The notes under the pieces are model-generated. The model had not been told where the DNA came from, searched no databases, and worked only from the letters and a program-made list of their open reading frames with translations. From NCBI GenBank assembly GCA_021736445.1, contig JAIPGA010000014.1:1-40026 (forward strand): a stretch of 40,026 nucleotides of DNA. The letters are read 5' to 3'. Positions within the stretch are counted from its first letter, which is position 1; each line of letters starts with the position of its first letter. The translations under genes were made by a program, and so were the position numbers. Below, piece after piece: positions 31,145 through 39,442 of the stretch. Origin of the DNA: Synergistales bacterium. Lineage in GTDB: Bacteria > Synergistota > Synergistia > Synergistales > Aminiphilaceae.

Positions 31145-32194
31145 TCAGGAGCGGGCGGCGAAGCTGCAGGCCGGGTAGATGCAGGCGCTACAGCGGCGGC
31201 AGAGCCCCCCGACACCCCAGCGGCGCACGTCGGCCTCGTTGGGACGTCGTCCGGCGAAGAGCTGGTCCAGCAGGAGGTCCAGGGTGGTCCGTTCGTCGTG
31301 GACCACACAGGCCGGCGCCCCCACCACGGCGGTCTGTCCCGCGGTACCAAGCATCAGCATGGAGCCCGGCAGCGACGGCACCCCCTGGAAGGCGATGTCG
31401 CTGCAGACACTCCGGATGGCGCCGGGTGTCCTGTCGTTCACGTCCACGCTCATGCCGCCTGTGCAGACCACCAGCTCGGCCCCCGTCGCGACGAAACCCC
31501 GGATGGCGTCGGCCACGGCGGCTTCGTCGTCGGTGACGATCTCCCGGCCCAGGAGCCGGGCGCCCTAGTAGTCAAGCTTGCGCTCCAGCCTGGGGCGGAA
31601 GGCGTCTTCCACCCGGCCCTCGGCGAGCTCCCGGCCGGTGGTGACCAGGCCCGTTTTGAGGGGCAGGAAGGGCTGCACGCCGATGGGCTCCGCCAGGGCC
31701 TCGGCGGCGGCGACGTGCTCCTCGGTGGTCCAGAGCGGCCGGATACGGAAGGAGGCCACCACCTCACCCTGTTCGACGGGGATATGGGGCGGCAGGGTGG
31801 CCACGATCCATTCGCTGTCGGCGTTGATGGCGTGGACCATCTCGGCGTCGAACGCAAGAAGACCGCGGTGCTCCGCACGGAGGGAGCATTTCCCCTCGCC
31901 GGGACCCTCGCAGTCCACGCCGACGCCGGTGAGCCCGGCGGCCAGACGGAGGGCGGCGTCGTCCTCGTGGACCTCCCCTTCGTCCAGATGGAGGATGGCG
32001 AGGTGCTCCCTGCCCATGGAGCGCAGGGTCTCCAGATCCTCTTCTTTCACCACGTAGCCCTTTTTGAACCGGGGGCCCTTGTAGTGGGTCGCCGGGATAA
32101 CCTGGGTGAGGTCGTGGGCCAGCGGATGCCCCACGGCCTCCTCCAGCGCCAGGATCTCCTGTTTCGATTGTACCTTCTGGAGGGTCTCACTCAT
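31145..32194 (-). pseudogene. Molybdopterin-binding-domain protein interrupted by TAG
   Basis: One frame encodes a 349-residue protein broken by a single in-frame TAG at 31567-31565. The first part (from ATG 32194, about 209 codons) reads MSETLQKVQSKQEILALEEA, then GHPLAHDLTQVIPATHYKGP and VGVDCEGPGEGKCSLRAEH. The second part begins GARLLGREIVTDDEAAV and contains the MoaB/MogA-type signature VVCTGGMSVDVNDRTPGAI, then PGSMLMLG, GAPACVVHDERTTLDLLL and a cysteine-rich end (GGLCRRCSACIYPAC). The frame on both sides is intact, so only one codon is affected. Such proteins occur with selenium- or molybdenum-dependent hydroxylases and probably handle the cofactor. The codon could be a nonsense mutation, a sequencing error or read through. 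No strong start is seen for the second part. Confidence 0.8.
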
Positions 32195-32343
32195 GATCGC
32201 CTTCGTCTCCCTTCGCTGGTTCTCGCCAGACAACACACGACCCGCGTGCCGCCGCAAACGCGCATCCTTCTTCTATCCCCTCGCTGCAAGGGGCAACGGC
32301 TGGAGATGACCCGCTCCACCGTCACGCCACCTGCCGCAGGTGC

Positions 32344-33528
32344 TCATTGTCGCCTGGCATGGACGGTTTCCGCAGGCCTCCCCATGCCACCGCCCTCCTC
32401 CGTATCTTCCTGTCCGCTTCCTCCAAGGTCATCACGGGCACTCCCCCGCCGGTCCAGCACGGTGACATCCCGGCAGCGGAAGGCCATGAGCACCCGAGCT
32501 CCCTCGCCGGTTTCCATGTTCCGGTAGGAGTTGCCCGGGTATTCCACGTGCCAGTGGATCCCGGCCCCTTCCACGGTCAGCCGGACGGTGCTGCCCATGT
32601 CGAGGCGCTCCACCACAGTGCCTTCCACCACGTTGGGCGCCAGCGTGGGGTCCACCTGCACGCCGGGGTAGAGCAGCTTGATGTCGTGGGGCGCGATGAA
32701 GGCCAGTCGCTCCCCACGCTCGCGCACCGCCGGAGCGAGACGGAAGGCGCGGTCCTTCCAGCGCAGCGCCGGGCCGCCGGGGGTGTCGATAACCTCGCCC
32801 TCCAGCAGATTGCCCCACTGCAAAGCCTGCCAGACTGTGTCCTGGGCCTCGCCCCGCCAGAGCGATTCGACAGGCAGCGATCCCGAGAGTGTGCCCTCCC
32901 GGAGAAAGAAGATCCGGTCCCCCAGGGCGCAGACATCCTCGATCTGATGGGTCACGTAGAGCATGGGCACCCCCGTCTCCCGGTGGAGCTCCTTGAGGGT
33001 GCGCCGCAGACTCCGCCGCAGCGGTCCGTCCAGGGCGCTGAAGGGCTCGTCCAGTAGAAGGAGCGCCGGTTCGGCCGCCAGCGCCCGGGCCAGGGCCACT
33101 CTCTGCTGCTGCCCGCCGGAGAGCTCGCCTGGGTACCGGCCTTCCATCCCCTGGAGGTGGAGCCTGTGAAGCCAGCGATCCGCCTGTCCCAGCGCCGATG
33201 CGCGGCTGACGCCACGCAATCCGTAGGCCACGTTCTGTCGGGCCGTCATGTGCGGGAAGAGCGCCAGCTCCTGGAAGACCAGCCCGATCCCCCGCCGCGA
33301 CGGGTGGAGTGCCACGCCTCCATCGCTGTCGTGGAGCGTCGCGCCGCCGAGGACCACCCTGCCGCGTCTGGGCCTGCCCAGACCGGCGAGCAGTCGAAGG
33401 GTCAGACTCTTGCCGGATCCGCTGGGGCCGAAGAGGATGCCGATCTCCCGGTCCATGGCGAGATCCACAGCGAGACGGAACCCGCCGAGTTCGTGGTAGA
33501 GCGAGGCCTCAAGCCAGCTGTCTGCCAT
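32344..33528 (-). CDS. modC: Molybdate ABC transporter ATP-binding protein
   Basis: A 394-residue ATPase. Motifs are FGPSGSGKSLTLR (Walker A), VFQELALFPHMT (Q-loop), LSGGQQQR, ALLLLDEPFSALD (Walker B) and YVTHQIEDV (switch histidine). The C-terminal part (about 230-365) holds a Mop/TOBE-like regulatory domain (NVVEGTVVERLDMGSTVRLTVEGAG) that binds oxyanions in ModC. The tail of about 30 residues is polar and unusual. It overlaps modB by 20 bases. About 150 bases separate it from the next gene, with a CACCTGC-C-GCAGGTG dyad (32328-32342) just beyond its stop. Sulfate or tungstate importers are close relatives; the cofactor genes around it favour molybdate. Confidence 0.88.
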   Translation of the reverse strand: MADSWLEASLYHELGGFRLAVDLAMDREIGILFGPSGSGKSLTLRLLAGLGRPRRGRVVLGGATLHDSDGGVALHPSRRGIGLVFQELALFPHMTARQNVAYGLRGVSRASALGQADRWLHRLHLQGMEGRYPGELSGGQQQRVALARALAAEPALLLLDEPFSALDGPLRRSLRRTLKELHRETGVPMLYVTHQIEDVCALGDRIFFLREGTLSGSLPVESLWRGEAQDTVWQALQWGNLLEGEVIDTPGGPALRWKDRAFRLAPAVRERGERLAFIAPHDIKLLYPGVQVDPTLAPNVVEGTVVERLDMGSTVRLTVEGAGIHWHVEYPGNSYRNMETGEGARVLMAFRCRDVTVLDRRGSARDDLGGSGQEDTEEGGGMGRPAETVHARRQ

Positions 33529-34156
33529 AGCCGCCTCCTTCCAGGGAACGCACCAGCGCCAGCGCCGCCACGGCGGCCACCGTCAAAACCAGCGCCGCCA
33601 GGTTGGCGGCGGCGAACTCCAGCGCCTCCACCTGGCTGAAGATATAGAGCGGCAGCGTCTGGGTCCGCCCCGGGATGTTGCCCGCCAGCATGAGGGTGAC
33701 GCCGAAATCCCCCAGCGCCCGGGCCGAGGCCAGCGCCACGCCGGCGGCCAGTGAGCGGCGGCTGAGACGGAGGGTCACCTTCCGGAAGACGGCGAACTCG
33801 CCGTCGCCCAGGGTACGGGCGGCGCCCCCCACCTCGCCGGGCACAGCAGCGAAACCGACGCGGGCGCTCTGGACCATCAGCGGCAGCGAGGGCACCAGTG
33901 CGGCCAGTGCGGCCGCCGGAAAGGAGAAGACAAAGCCCAGCTCCTGCAAAAGCGGCAGATGCCCGAAGAGCATCAGCAGGTAGAGCCCCAGCACGGCCGG
34001 GGGGAGCGCCACGGGGAGCAGCACCAGAAAGGAGAGCAGTCTGCGCCCCGGGAACTCCCGCTTGGCCAGCACCCAGCCGATGGCCGTCCCGAGAACCAGC
34101 AGCAGCGGCACGTCAACGGCGAGCACCTTGAGGCTCACCAGCAGGGCGGAGGTCAT
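33509..34156 (-). CDS. modB: Molybdate ABC transporter permease
   Basis: A 215-residue inner-membrane permease with five hydrophobic segments, the size and topology of ModB. ARTLGDGEFAVFRKVTLRLSRRSL is the EAA loop that contacts ModC. GDFGVTLMLAGNIPGRTQTLPLYIF is a ModB signature. Its ATG overlaps the modA stop by one base (TGATG), and its 3' end overlaps modC by 20 bases, so all three are translationally coupled. Confidence 0.92.
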   Translation of the reverse strand: MTSALLVSLKVLAVDVPLLLVLGTAIGWVLAKREFPGRRLLSFLVLLPVALPPAVLGLYLLMLFGHLPLLQELGFVFSFPAAALAALVPSLPLMVQSARVGFAAVPGEVGGAARTLGDGEFAVFRKVTLRLSRRSLAAGVALASARALGDFGVTLMLAGNIPGRTQTLPLYIFSQVEALEFAAANLAALVLTVAAVAALALVRSLEGGGYGRQLA

Positions 34157-34884
34157 CAGCGCTCCAGCGGGAGCAGGCCCATTGACCGCCAGGTGGCGTC
34201 TTCTGCGGGTTGCCGGCAGAATTCCCAGAAGGCCCTGGCGCTGGGTCCCGCATCCGGAGCCAGGCCGCCAACCTGTGGTGTGGTCATCCCCTCAAGCACC
34301 AGCATGGCGCCCCCCACCTTCTGTGCTGCGCTCCGGGGCACAAAGGCCAGATCGGCGGCGCCGTGGCGCACGGCCATCACCGCCTGGGGCGCACCGCCGA
34401 CAAAGGCGGTCCGCTCCGTATCACCGTACCGCACCCATTCGCCGCGCTCCTGAAGGTACTGCTTGGCCAGCAGGCCGTAGGCGGTGCTGTCGGGCTCCGG
34501 AATGGCCACCACGGCATCCGGCGCGGGAGGCCAGCTCGGCGGCGCTTCCCCCTCCGCCATGAGCACCAGCTGCCCCCGGGCGAAGGGGGCCACATCCACC
34601 AAGAGGCCCTGTTCCTCCATCCAGCCCGGCCAGCGGGGCTCCGAGAGCAGCACGATGTCGAAGGGAGCACCGGATTTCATCTGCCGGGCCAGCGCCCCGC
34701 AGGGGCCTTTGACCAGATCGAAGGGTTCGCCTCCCTGGTCAACGAAGTCGTCGATGACGGCCTCCACGGCCGGCGCGATCCCCGCCGCCACGGCCATGAC
34801 CTCCGCATTGGCCTGCCGGACAGGAAACACCATCAATAGAAGAAAACAGAGAAGAGCGAGAGAAAACAGAGACAGTTTGTTCAC
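34156..34884 (-). CDS. modA: Molybdate-binding periplasmic protein
   Basis: A 242-residue oxyanion receptor. The start is GTG 34884, seven bases after AAGGA, giving a signal peptide (MNKLSLFSLALLCFLLLMVF then QANAEV). The mature domain has the ModA layout: MAVAAGIAPAVEAVIDDF, GPCGALARQMKSGAPFDIVLLS (serine/alanine oxyanion loop; the usual SSG is replaced by GPCG), PDSTAYGLLAKQYLQ and GAADLAFVPRSAAQ. At roughly 220 mature residues it is of normal size. It is the first gene of the molybdenum operon. The longer upstream frame to 35112 has no ribosome site and would lack a signal peptide at its start. Confidence 0.87.
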   Translation of the reverse strand: MNKLSLFSLALLCFLLLMVFPVRQANAEVMAVAAGIAPAVEAVIDDFVDQGGEPFDLVKGPCGALARQMKSGAPFDIVLLSEPRWPGWMEEQGLLVDVAPFARGQLVLMAEGEAPPSWPPAPDAVVAIPEPDSTAYGLLAKQYLQERGEWVRYGDTERTAFVGGAPQAVMAVRHGAADLAFVPRSAAQKVGGAMLVLEGMTTPQVGGLAPDAGPSARAFWEFCRQPAEDATWRSMGLLPLER

Positions 34885-34920
34885 GATATGTTCCTTTCCT
34901 GCACGAACTAACGGTCCACG

Positions 34921-34955
34921 CCGGACGCACAGACAGGAGGACGATGTGCGTCCGG
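34921..34955 (-). promoter_or_regulatory. Leader hairpin upstream of modA
   Basis: CCGGACGCAC pairs perfectly with GTGCGTCCGG (10 bp) around a 15-base loop containing CCTCCT on the message strand. It sits 37 bases before the modA start in a leader of about 160 bases. Its loop could pair with a ribosome site, but no T-run follows. Confidence 0.5.
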
Positions 34956-35035
34956 GTGGAACCGTGAGGATGTCCGGCCTCTTTCGCACCACCGTACACC
35001 GTGCTGTAGCGCGAGACGGCCTGTCATGCCTATTC

Positions 35036-35088
35036 TGCAACCGGGTTGCAGTATACGCAACAACATCCCGACATGCAACCGAGTTGCA
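35036..35088 (-). promoter_or_regulatory. modA promoter with two 7-1-7 operators
   Basis: TTGCAT (35078-35073), exactly 17 bases, TATACT (35055-35050) form a good sigma-70 promoter. TGCAACC-G-GGTTGCA (35036-35050) is a perfect 7-1-7 palindrome over the start region. TGCAACCGAGTTGCA (35074-35088) is a near copy over the -35, with centres 38 bases apart. Both overlap promoter elements, so a bound dimer would repress. The Fur-family product of this operon is the obvious candidate. Confidence 0.75.
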
Positions 35089-35096
35089 CTGAGGGG

Positions 35097-35129
35097 AAAA
35101 TGTTCGGGGCACGGCGACGCCGCGCCCCG
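35097..35129 (-). terminator. Terminator of the HEPN-MNT operon
   Basis: On minus, CGGGGC-G-CGGCG, T, then CGCCG-T-GCCCCG form an 11-bp stem with one mismatch. AACATTTT follows. It lies beyond the hepT stop and upstream of the modA promoter, insulating the two. Confidence 0.65.
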
Positions 35130-35148
35130 AGGAGCCGGGGGACGACGG

Positions 35149-35253
35149 TCAGGGGCGCCCTCCGTCCTCCGCCACAGACTTGATGTCTTCCGCTTCAGCG
35201 ACCTTTTCTGCATCGAAGGCACTCTTCAGCAAAGACAGAGGAACAGACAGCAT
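35149..35253 (-). CDS. Possible small ORF downstream of hepT
   Basis: A 34-codon frame from ATG 35253 lies in the same frame as hepT, five codons after its TAA. It reads MLSVPLSLLKSAFDAEKVAE and then an acidic segment (AEDIKSVAEDGGRP). No ribosome site is seen, though a tandem TTG-TTG lies just before. It may be the former C-terminus of a longer hepT, or chance. I do not recognise it. Confidence 0.2.
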   Translation of the reverse strand: MLSVPLSLLKSAFDAEKVAEAEDIKSVAEDGGRP

Positions 35254-35268
35254 GGCCAACAAACTGGT

Positions 35269-35613
35269 TTACCTGGCGCCTCTCTCCAACAAATGGACAC
35301 ACTCTTCTTCCAGGAGATCAAGTTTGTTTTGCACAACATCCCAGACAATCTCAACGTTGACCCCAAAGTATTCATGGGCCAACACGTTTCTGAATGCCTT
35401 GATTTTGCGCCATTCCACCTCTGTCCCCGATCCGTCCGAAGGGGCAGGGACATGACGGGCCGCTTCTCCGATAACCTCAAGATTTCTGACCACCGCATCC
35501 TGGGTCTTCCTGTCAGCGGAAAAGCCCGACTGGTCCATTCCCTCTACATACGAACGAATCCGCTGTATGGCCTCCAGGATATCGTCAATATAGAGCAGGT
35601 AATCCCTAGGCAT
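35269..35613 (-). CDS. hepT: HEPN-domain toxin (HepT/DUF86)
   Basis: A 114-residue all-helical HEPN protein. The catalytic/toxic motif R-x(4-6)-H is RNVLAHEYFGV at about residues 75-85, with the tyrosine that is the AMPylation target in HepT of Shewanella. YLLYIDDILEAIQRIRSYVEG and VVRNLEVIGEAARHVP are the typical first and middle helices. HepT is an RNase-type toxin neutralised by its MntA partner through AMP transfer. It overlaps mntA by eight bases. The pair lies between the mod operon and the cupin gene. Confidence 0.92.
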   Translation of the reverse strand: MPRDYLLYIDDILEAIQRIRSYVEGMDQSGFSADRKTQDAVVRNLEVIGEAARHVPAPSDGSGTEVEWRKIKAFRNVLAHEYFGVNVEIVWDVVQNKLDLLEEECVHLLERGAR

Positions 35614-35896
35614 AGGCCACCTCGGATTCTATGATCGGTTTCAGTCGAGGTTTGACGGAATCCCGGAGCACGAGATCGACAGGGGAGCCGAAGATATCTT
35701 CAAGATAGAACTTCAGGTCCATATAGGCGTCGAAAGAGGGCCGCTCCAGCTCGACTAGAATGTCGATGTCGCTCTCCGGGCCGGCTGTCCCACGGAGCAC
35801 CGACCCAAAGAGGCCTATCCGCCGTACGGAGAAGCGCTCCCGCAACTCCTGCTTATGTTCTTTGAGGTACAGCAATAGGACATCGGCGTTCTGCAT
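35606..35896 (-). CDS. mntA: MntA-type minimal nucleotidyltransferase antitoxin
   Basis: A 96-residue nucleotidyltransferase. The catalytic motif GSVLRGTAGPESDIDILVEL (GSxxRG...SDIDxxV) is at about 31-50. FDAYMDLKFYLEDIFGSPVDLV supplies the third acidic residue (VDLV). The start ATG 35896 is five bases after GGAGG and gives the usual family length; the frame extends upstream. It transfers AMP to the HepT tyrosine to block toxicity. A TACAAT at 35951-35946 is a possible -10. Confidence 0.9.
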   Translation of the reverse strand: MQNADVLLLYLKEHKQELRERFSVRRIGLFGSVLRGTAGPESDIDILVELERPSFDAYMDLKFYLEDIFGSPVDLVLRDSVKPRLKPIIESEVAYA

Positions 35897-35984
35897 CTCG
35901 ACCTCCGCGTCATGGAGCATTCCAACCGCCTTCGGTACCATATGTATTGTACGCCCTACGGCTCTCCGACTCCACCTGCGGCAA

Positions 35985-36416
35985 CTACGCCCCGGCGCTG
36001 CGGCGCTTGTCCACGCGGTAGCGGGCCATCTTCCCGTGGGGGTCGCCCTCGCAGGGGACAATACAGAGGAAGCTCCAGGGATCGTCGCCCAGATTGTCGT
36101 AGGCGTGGGGCGCGTGGGGCGGCACGTGGGCCCAGGAGTCCGCCGGGAGGTCCCGGGGTTCCCCGTCGATCACCACCTGGCCGTGGCCGTGCAGGGAGAT
36201 GAGGTAGTGCGGCCAGTGGTGCCCGTGGGTGTCGATATGCGCCCTTGGGGGCAGGGTGAAGAAGCGCACCACGTAGTCCTCGAAGAAGCGGTCGGGGCCG
36301 AAGACGATACGTTTCTCCGTCCCCCCGCCCAGCGACTGGGAGTCCTTCAGCGGCAGATCGGCGATCCGTCCCGCCAGCTGCGGCTGTCCTTCTGCTTCCC
36401 TCGTCTTCTCGTCCAT
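35985..36416 (-). CDS. Cupin-domain protein
   Basis: A 143-residue single-cupin protein. The first cupin motif is HIDTHGHHWPHYLISLHGHGQVVIDGE (short core THGHHWPHYL with three histidines for the metal and the later glutamate), and the second is PPHAPHAYDNLGDDPWSFLCI. The start ATG 36416 is seven bases after GGAGG. Single cupins bind small ligands or a metal and may be enzymes, sensors or storage proteins, so no function is assigned. It lies between mop and the toxin-antitoxin pair on the same strand, with a GC-rich hairpin after mop. Confidence 0.82.
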   Translation of the reverse strand: MDEKTREAEGQPQLAGRIADLPLKDSQSLGGGTEKRIVFGPDRFFEDYVVRFFTLPPRAHIDTHGHHWPHYLISLHGHGQVVIDGEPRDLPADSWAHVPPHAPHAYDNLGDDPWSFLCIVPCEGDPHGKMARYRVDKRRSAGA

Positions 36417-36484
36417 AAACCTTCCTCCCTTCCCTGTCAAAGCTCTCCGGCGGCGGGCTCCCGAAGGATGACGCCCACACCGGC

Positions 36485-36508
36485 GGCCCGGCGGCGCACC
36501 GCCGGGCC
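36485..36508. terminator. GC-rich hairpin after mop
   Basis: GGCCCGGCGG and CCGCCGGGCC form a perfect 10-bp stem with a CGCA loop. It lies 17 bases past the mop stop at 36526. No T-run follows on minus, so it may stop transcription partly or protect the mop 3' end. Confidence 0.5.
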
Positions 36509-36525
36509 CGTTTCCTGTATCGATG

Positions 36526-39312
36526 CTACGCCTTGTTCTTCAGCGCCTCAAGCACGCGCTGCGGTGTGGCCGGGATGGTGCGCACCCTGGCGCCGCAGGC
36601 GTTGTAGATCCCGTTGAGCACTGCGGGGTGCGGCGCGGACATGGGCAGCTCGCCGGTGCCGGAAGCGCCGAAGGGCCCGAATTCCCTGGGGGTCTCCATG
36701 TGGATCAGCTTGATGTCGTCGGGGATGTCCTCGATGAAGGGCAACCCGCAGGTGATCAGGTTGGTGTACTTCTTGGGATCCAGGAAATCCTCGGTGAGGG
36801 CGAAGCCGATGCCCTGAGCGATGCCGCCGTAGAGCTGGCCCTCGACGACAGCAAAGTTGTTGATCTTGCCCACGTCGCTCACCAGGGTGAAGCGCTCCAC
36901 ACTGGTCTTGCCGGTGGTCACGTCCACGGCCACCTCGGCCATGAAGACCCCGTACATGTGGTTGGCGAAGGGATAGCCCTGGCCGGTCTCGTCGTCCATA
37001 CCGGTGCAGTGCTGGACCTCGCCGTCGTTGTTGCGGATGGTGGCGGTCCATTCCCCGGTGTAGTAGGTGGGGATGCCCTCGGCGACCATCTCGTCGTAGG
37101 TGCGGTAGCCGCCGTCGTCCCTGCGCATGGCGTCCAGCAACTTGTTGCAGCTCTCGACGATGGCGTTGCCCACCATGTGCTGGCAACGGCTCGCCGCCGC
37201 CGCGCCGCTGTTGGGCGCCTTGGCGGTGTCGTTGCAGACCAGCTTGATCTGCCCGGGCTTGATGCCGATCTCCTTCAGCGCCTCGTGGGCGGTGCCCACG
37301 CAGCCCATGTCGGCGCCCTGGCCGTGGTCCTCCCAGGTGTTGTAGATGGTGACGCCTTCGGGCGTGAGTTCGATATCGCTCTGGGCGTTGTCGGGGCCGT
37401 CGTCGTTGGAGTTGTAGATCCCGATGGCAACCCCCACGCCGCGCTTCACCGTGTCGGTGGAGTTGGCTGCAGCGCGCTTTTTGGCCTGCTCGTAGAGCGG
37501 CCGGATCCTGCGGATCATGGTGGGCAGCGGATACACCTCAGGCCGCTGGCCGCTGGGCATGGTGTCCCCGGGCTGCATGATGTTCAGCTCGCGGAAGTCC
37601 AGCGGATCCATGCCGACCTTCCCGGCCAGTTCGTCCACGGCTACCTCCGAGGCCAGATAGGTCTGGGGCGCGCCGTAGGCCCGGAATGCCCCGCACCACT
37701 TCTGGTTGGTGAAGAGCGTGTACCCGGCGCCCTCCAGGTTGTCCAGGCCGTAGGGGGCGAGGAAGAACTGGCCGCCCTTGTTGGTCAGGTCCTGGCTGGA
37801 TTCAGAGTAGGGGCCGTGGTCCACATACCAGACCGGCTTGGCGGCTGTCATCCTGCCCTTCTCGTCGGCGCCGATCTTGACGTTGAAGAGGAAGGGCGAG
37901 CGCTTGGGCGTGCGGATGATGTGCTCCTTCATGTCGAAACGCATGTAGACCGGCCGGCCGGTGGCGACGACGCAGGCGCCGATGTAGTGCTCGTTGGTGA
38001 CGGCCACCTTGTAGCCGAAGGAGGCCCCCATGTTGTTCTCGATGATGCGGATCCTGGAAGGCGCCACCCCGAGGCCCCGGGCGATCATCATCTGATGGCG
38101 GTAGACGCAGATGCTCTTGCTCTGGATGGTGAGCCGGCCCTCGTCGTCGTAGTAGCCGAAGCCGCAGTCCGTCTCGATGGTGAGGTGGGGCTGGCGGGAG
38201 CTGTAGTAGCTCTCCTCCACGACATGGGCGGCCTTGTCCAGCAGCTTGTCTACGTTATCGCCCTTCCTGACGGGGCGCTTGTTGAAGGCGTTCCTGACGC
38301 CCTCAAGGTCCTCGATCTCGTCGTAGACCCGGGGGGCGTTGGGATTCATGGCCGATTCCACGTCAAGGAGCGGCTCCAGCTCTTCGAGATCCACCTCCAC
38401 CGCCGCGGCGGCCTGGCGGGCGTGCTCCTCGGAATCGGCGCAGACGATGGCCACGGCCTCGCCCCACTGGCGGATCTTGTCGTCGGCGATGATGCGCCGC
38501 TCCCAGCCGTCGGTGGTGCAGGTGGCGGATCCCACCTGGCCGCGGATTCGGTTGGTGCCCTTGTTGGCCCTGATATCGTCGGCGGTGACCACCTTGGCCA
38601 CACCGGGCATCCTCTCCGCTTCGGCGTAGTCCACCTTGAGGATCCTGGCGTGGTGGGTCTCGGGACAGACCGGCACGGCCCAGAGGGCGTTGTCGGGCAG
38701 CTTCTGCGCCACGTCGTCGCCGAAGTCCCAGGTGCCTGTCGCCTTGGCTACGGCGCTGGGACGGGGATAGGAGGTCCCCCAGACGGCGCCATCCTTGCCC
38801 AGCGTTTCGGAGAAGTCGGTCATCTCGGCCTCGCCGCGGAGCACCTTGGCCGCTTCCATGACGGCATCCACGATCTGCACGTATCCGGTGCAGCGGCAGG
38901 CGTTGCGGTTCTTCTGGAACCAGGTGCGCACGTCCTCCCTGGTGGGGGAAGGGTTCTCGTCGAGCAACGCCTTGGCGCTCATGATGAAGCCCGGCGTACA
39001 GAATCCGCACTGGATGGCGCCGAACTTGACGAAGGCCCACTGCAGGGCGTGGAGCTTGCCCGGGGCGCCGACGCCTTCGATGGTCATGATCTGGGCATCC
39101 TCGGGCACCTTTTCCCACTTGATGATGCAGGAACGCACCAGCTTCCCGTCCATCAGAACGCTGCAGGCCCCGCACTGTCCCACTTCACAGCCGATCTTGG
39201 TGCCCAGCAGTCCGAGCTGCTCCCGCAGGATCCTGGCCAGGTTCGTTCCCGCATCGGCGATGACGTCCTGGCGTTGCCCGTTGACCACAATGTGTTTCTT
39301 GAGATACTGCAT
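36526..39312 (-). CDS. mop: Molybdenum aldehyde oxidoreductase (Mop type)
   Basis: A 928-residue xanthine-oxidase-family enzyme, collinear with Desulfovibrio gigas aldehyde oxidoreductase (907 residues). The first [2Fe-2S] site is C42, C47, C50 (CEVGQCGAC) and C62. The second is C102, C105 (QCGFC) and C139, C141 (NACRC). The molybdenum domain starts near residue 185 (YPRPSAVAKATGTWDFGDD). Further blocks are AFRAYGAPQTYLASE, EDHGQGADMGCVGTAHEAL and GASGTGELPMSAPHP with the catalytic base E888. There is no FAD domain, as in D. gigas Mop, so electrons would leave to a ferredoxin or flavodoxin. It oxidises aldehydes to acids in the cytoplasm and needs the cytosine-dinucleotide cofactor. A riboswitch and terminator lie in its leader. 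Confidence 0.93.
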   Translation of the reverse strand: MQYLKKHIVVNGQRQDVIADAGTNLARILREQLGLLGTKIGCEVGQCGACSVLMDGKLVRSCIIKWEKVPEDAQIMTIEGVGAPGKLHALQWAFVKFGAIQCGFCTPGFIMSAKALLDENPSPTREDVRTWFQKNRNACRCTGYVQIVDAVMEAAKVLRGEAEMTDFSETLGKDGAVWGTSYPRPSAVAKATGTWDFGDDVAQKLPDNALWAVPVCPETHHARILKVDYAEAERMPGVAKVVTADDIRANKGTNRIRGQVGSATCTTDGWERRIIADDKIRQWGEAVAIVCADSEEHARQAAAAVEVDLEELEPLLDVESAMNPNAPRVYDEIEDLEGVRNAFNKRPVRKGDNVDKLLDKAAHVVEESYYSSRQPHLTIETDCGFGYYDDEGRLTIQSKSICVYRHQMMIARGLGVAPSRIRIIENNMGASFGYKVAVTNEHYIGACVVATGRPVYMRFDMKEHIIRTPKRSPFLFNVKIGADEKGRMTAAKPVWYVDHGPYSESSQDLTNKGGQFFLAPYGLDNLEGAGYTLFTNQKWCGAFRAYGAPQTYLASEVAVDELAGKVGMDPLDFRELNIMQPGDTMPSGQRPEVYPLPTMIRRIRPLYEQAKKRAAANSTDTVKRGVGVAIGIYNSNDDGPDNAQSDIELTPEGVTIYNTWEDHGQGADMGCVGTAHEALKEIGIKPGQIKLVCNDTAKAPNSGAAAASRCQHMVGNAIVESCNKLLDAMRRDDGGYRTYDEMVAEGIPTYYTGEWTATIRNNDGEVQHCTGMDDETGQGYPFANHMYGVFMAEVAVDVTTGKTSVERFTLVSDVGKINNFAVVEGQLYGGIAQGIGFALTEDFLDPKKYTNLITCGLPFIEDIPDDIKLIHMETPREFGPFGASGTGELPMSAPHPAVLNGIYNACGARVRTIPATPQRVLEALKNKA

Positions 39313-39358
39313 CCGCTACGATCCCTCCTGTCTCGCATGCATTCAGAGCCCCCGAGAC

Positions 39359-39386
39359 AAAAAAACGCTCCCCGGAAGGGAAGCGT
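39359..39386 (-). terminator. Intrinsic terminator in the mop leader
   Basis: On minus, ACGCTTCCC, TTCC, GGGGAGCGT and then seven T (39365-39359). It ends 47 bases before the mop start codon. A competing sequence GGAGGAGCGT at 39447-39438 resembles the terminator's 3' arm and can pair with ACGCTTCCC, which fits an antiterminator. Confidence 0.8.
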
Positions 39387-39442
39387 CATCTCTTTCAGCA
39401 ACCAGCTACGGCACGGCACGCCTGCTGTTGCCTACTACGCTC

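Noticed and set aside
31565-31567. The amber codon as pyrrolysine
   Set aside because: TAG is used as an ordinary stop elsewhere in the window (dctP at 2643, the ABC binding protein at 4845), the gene is not a methylamine methyltransferase, and no pyl gene is visible. It is not excluded, but less likely than mutation or error.
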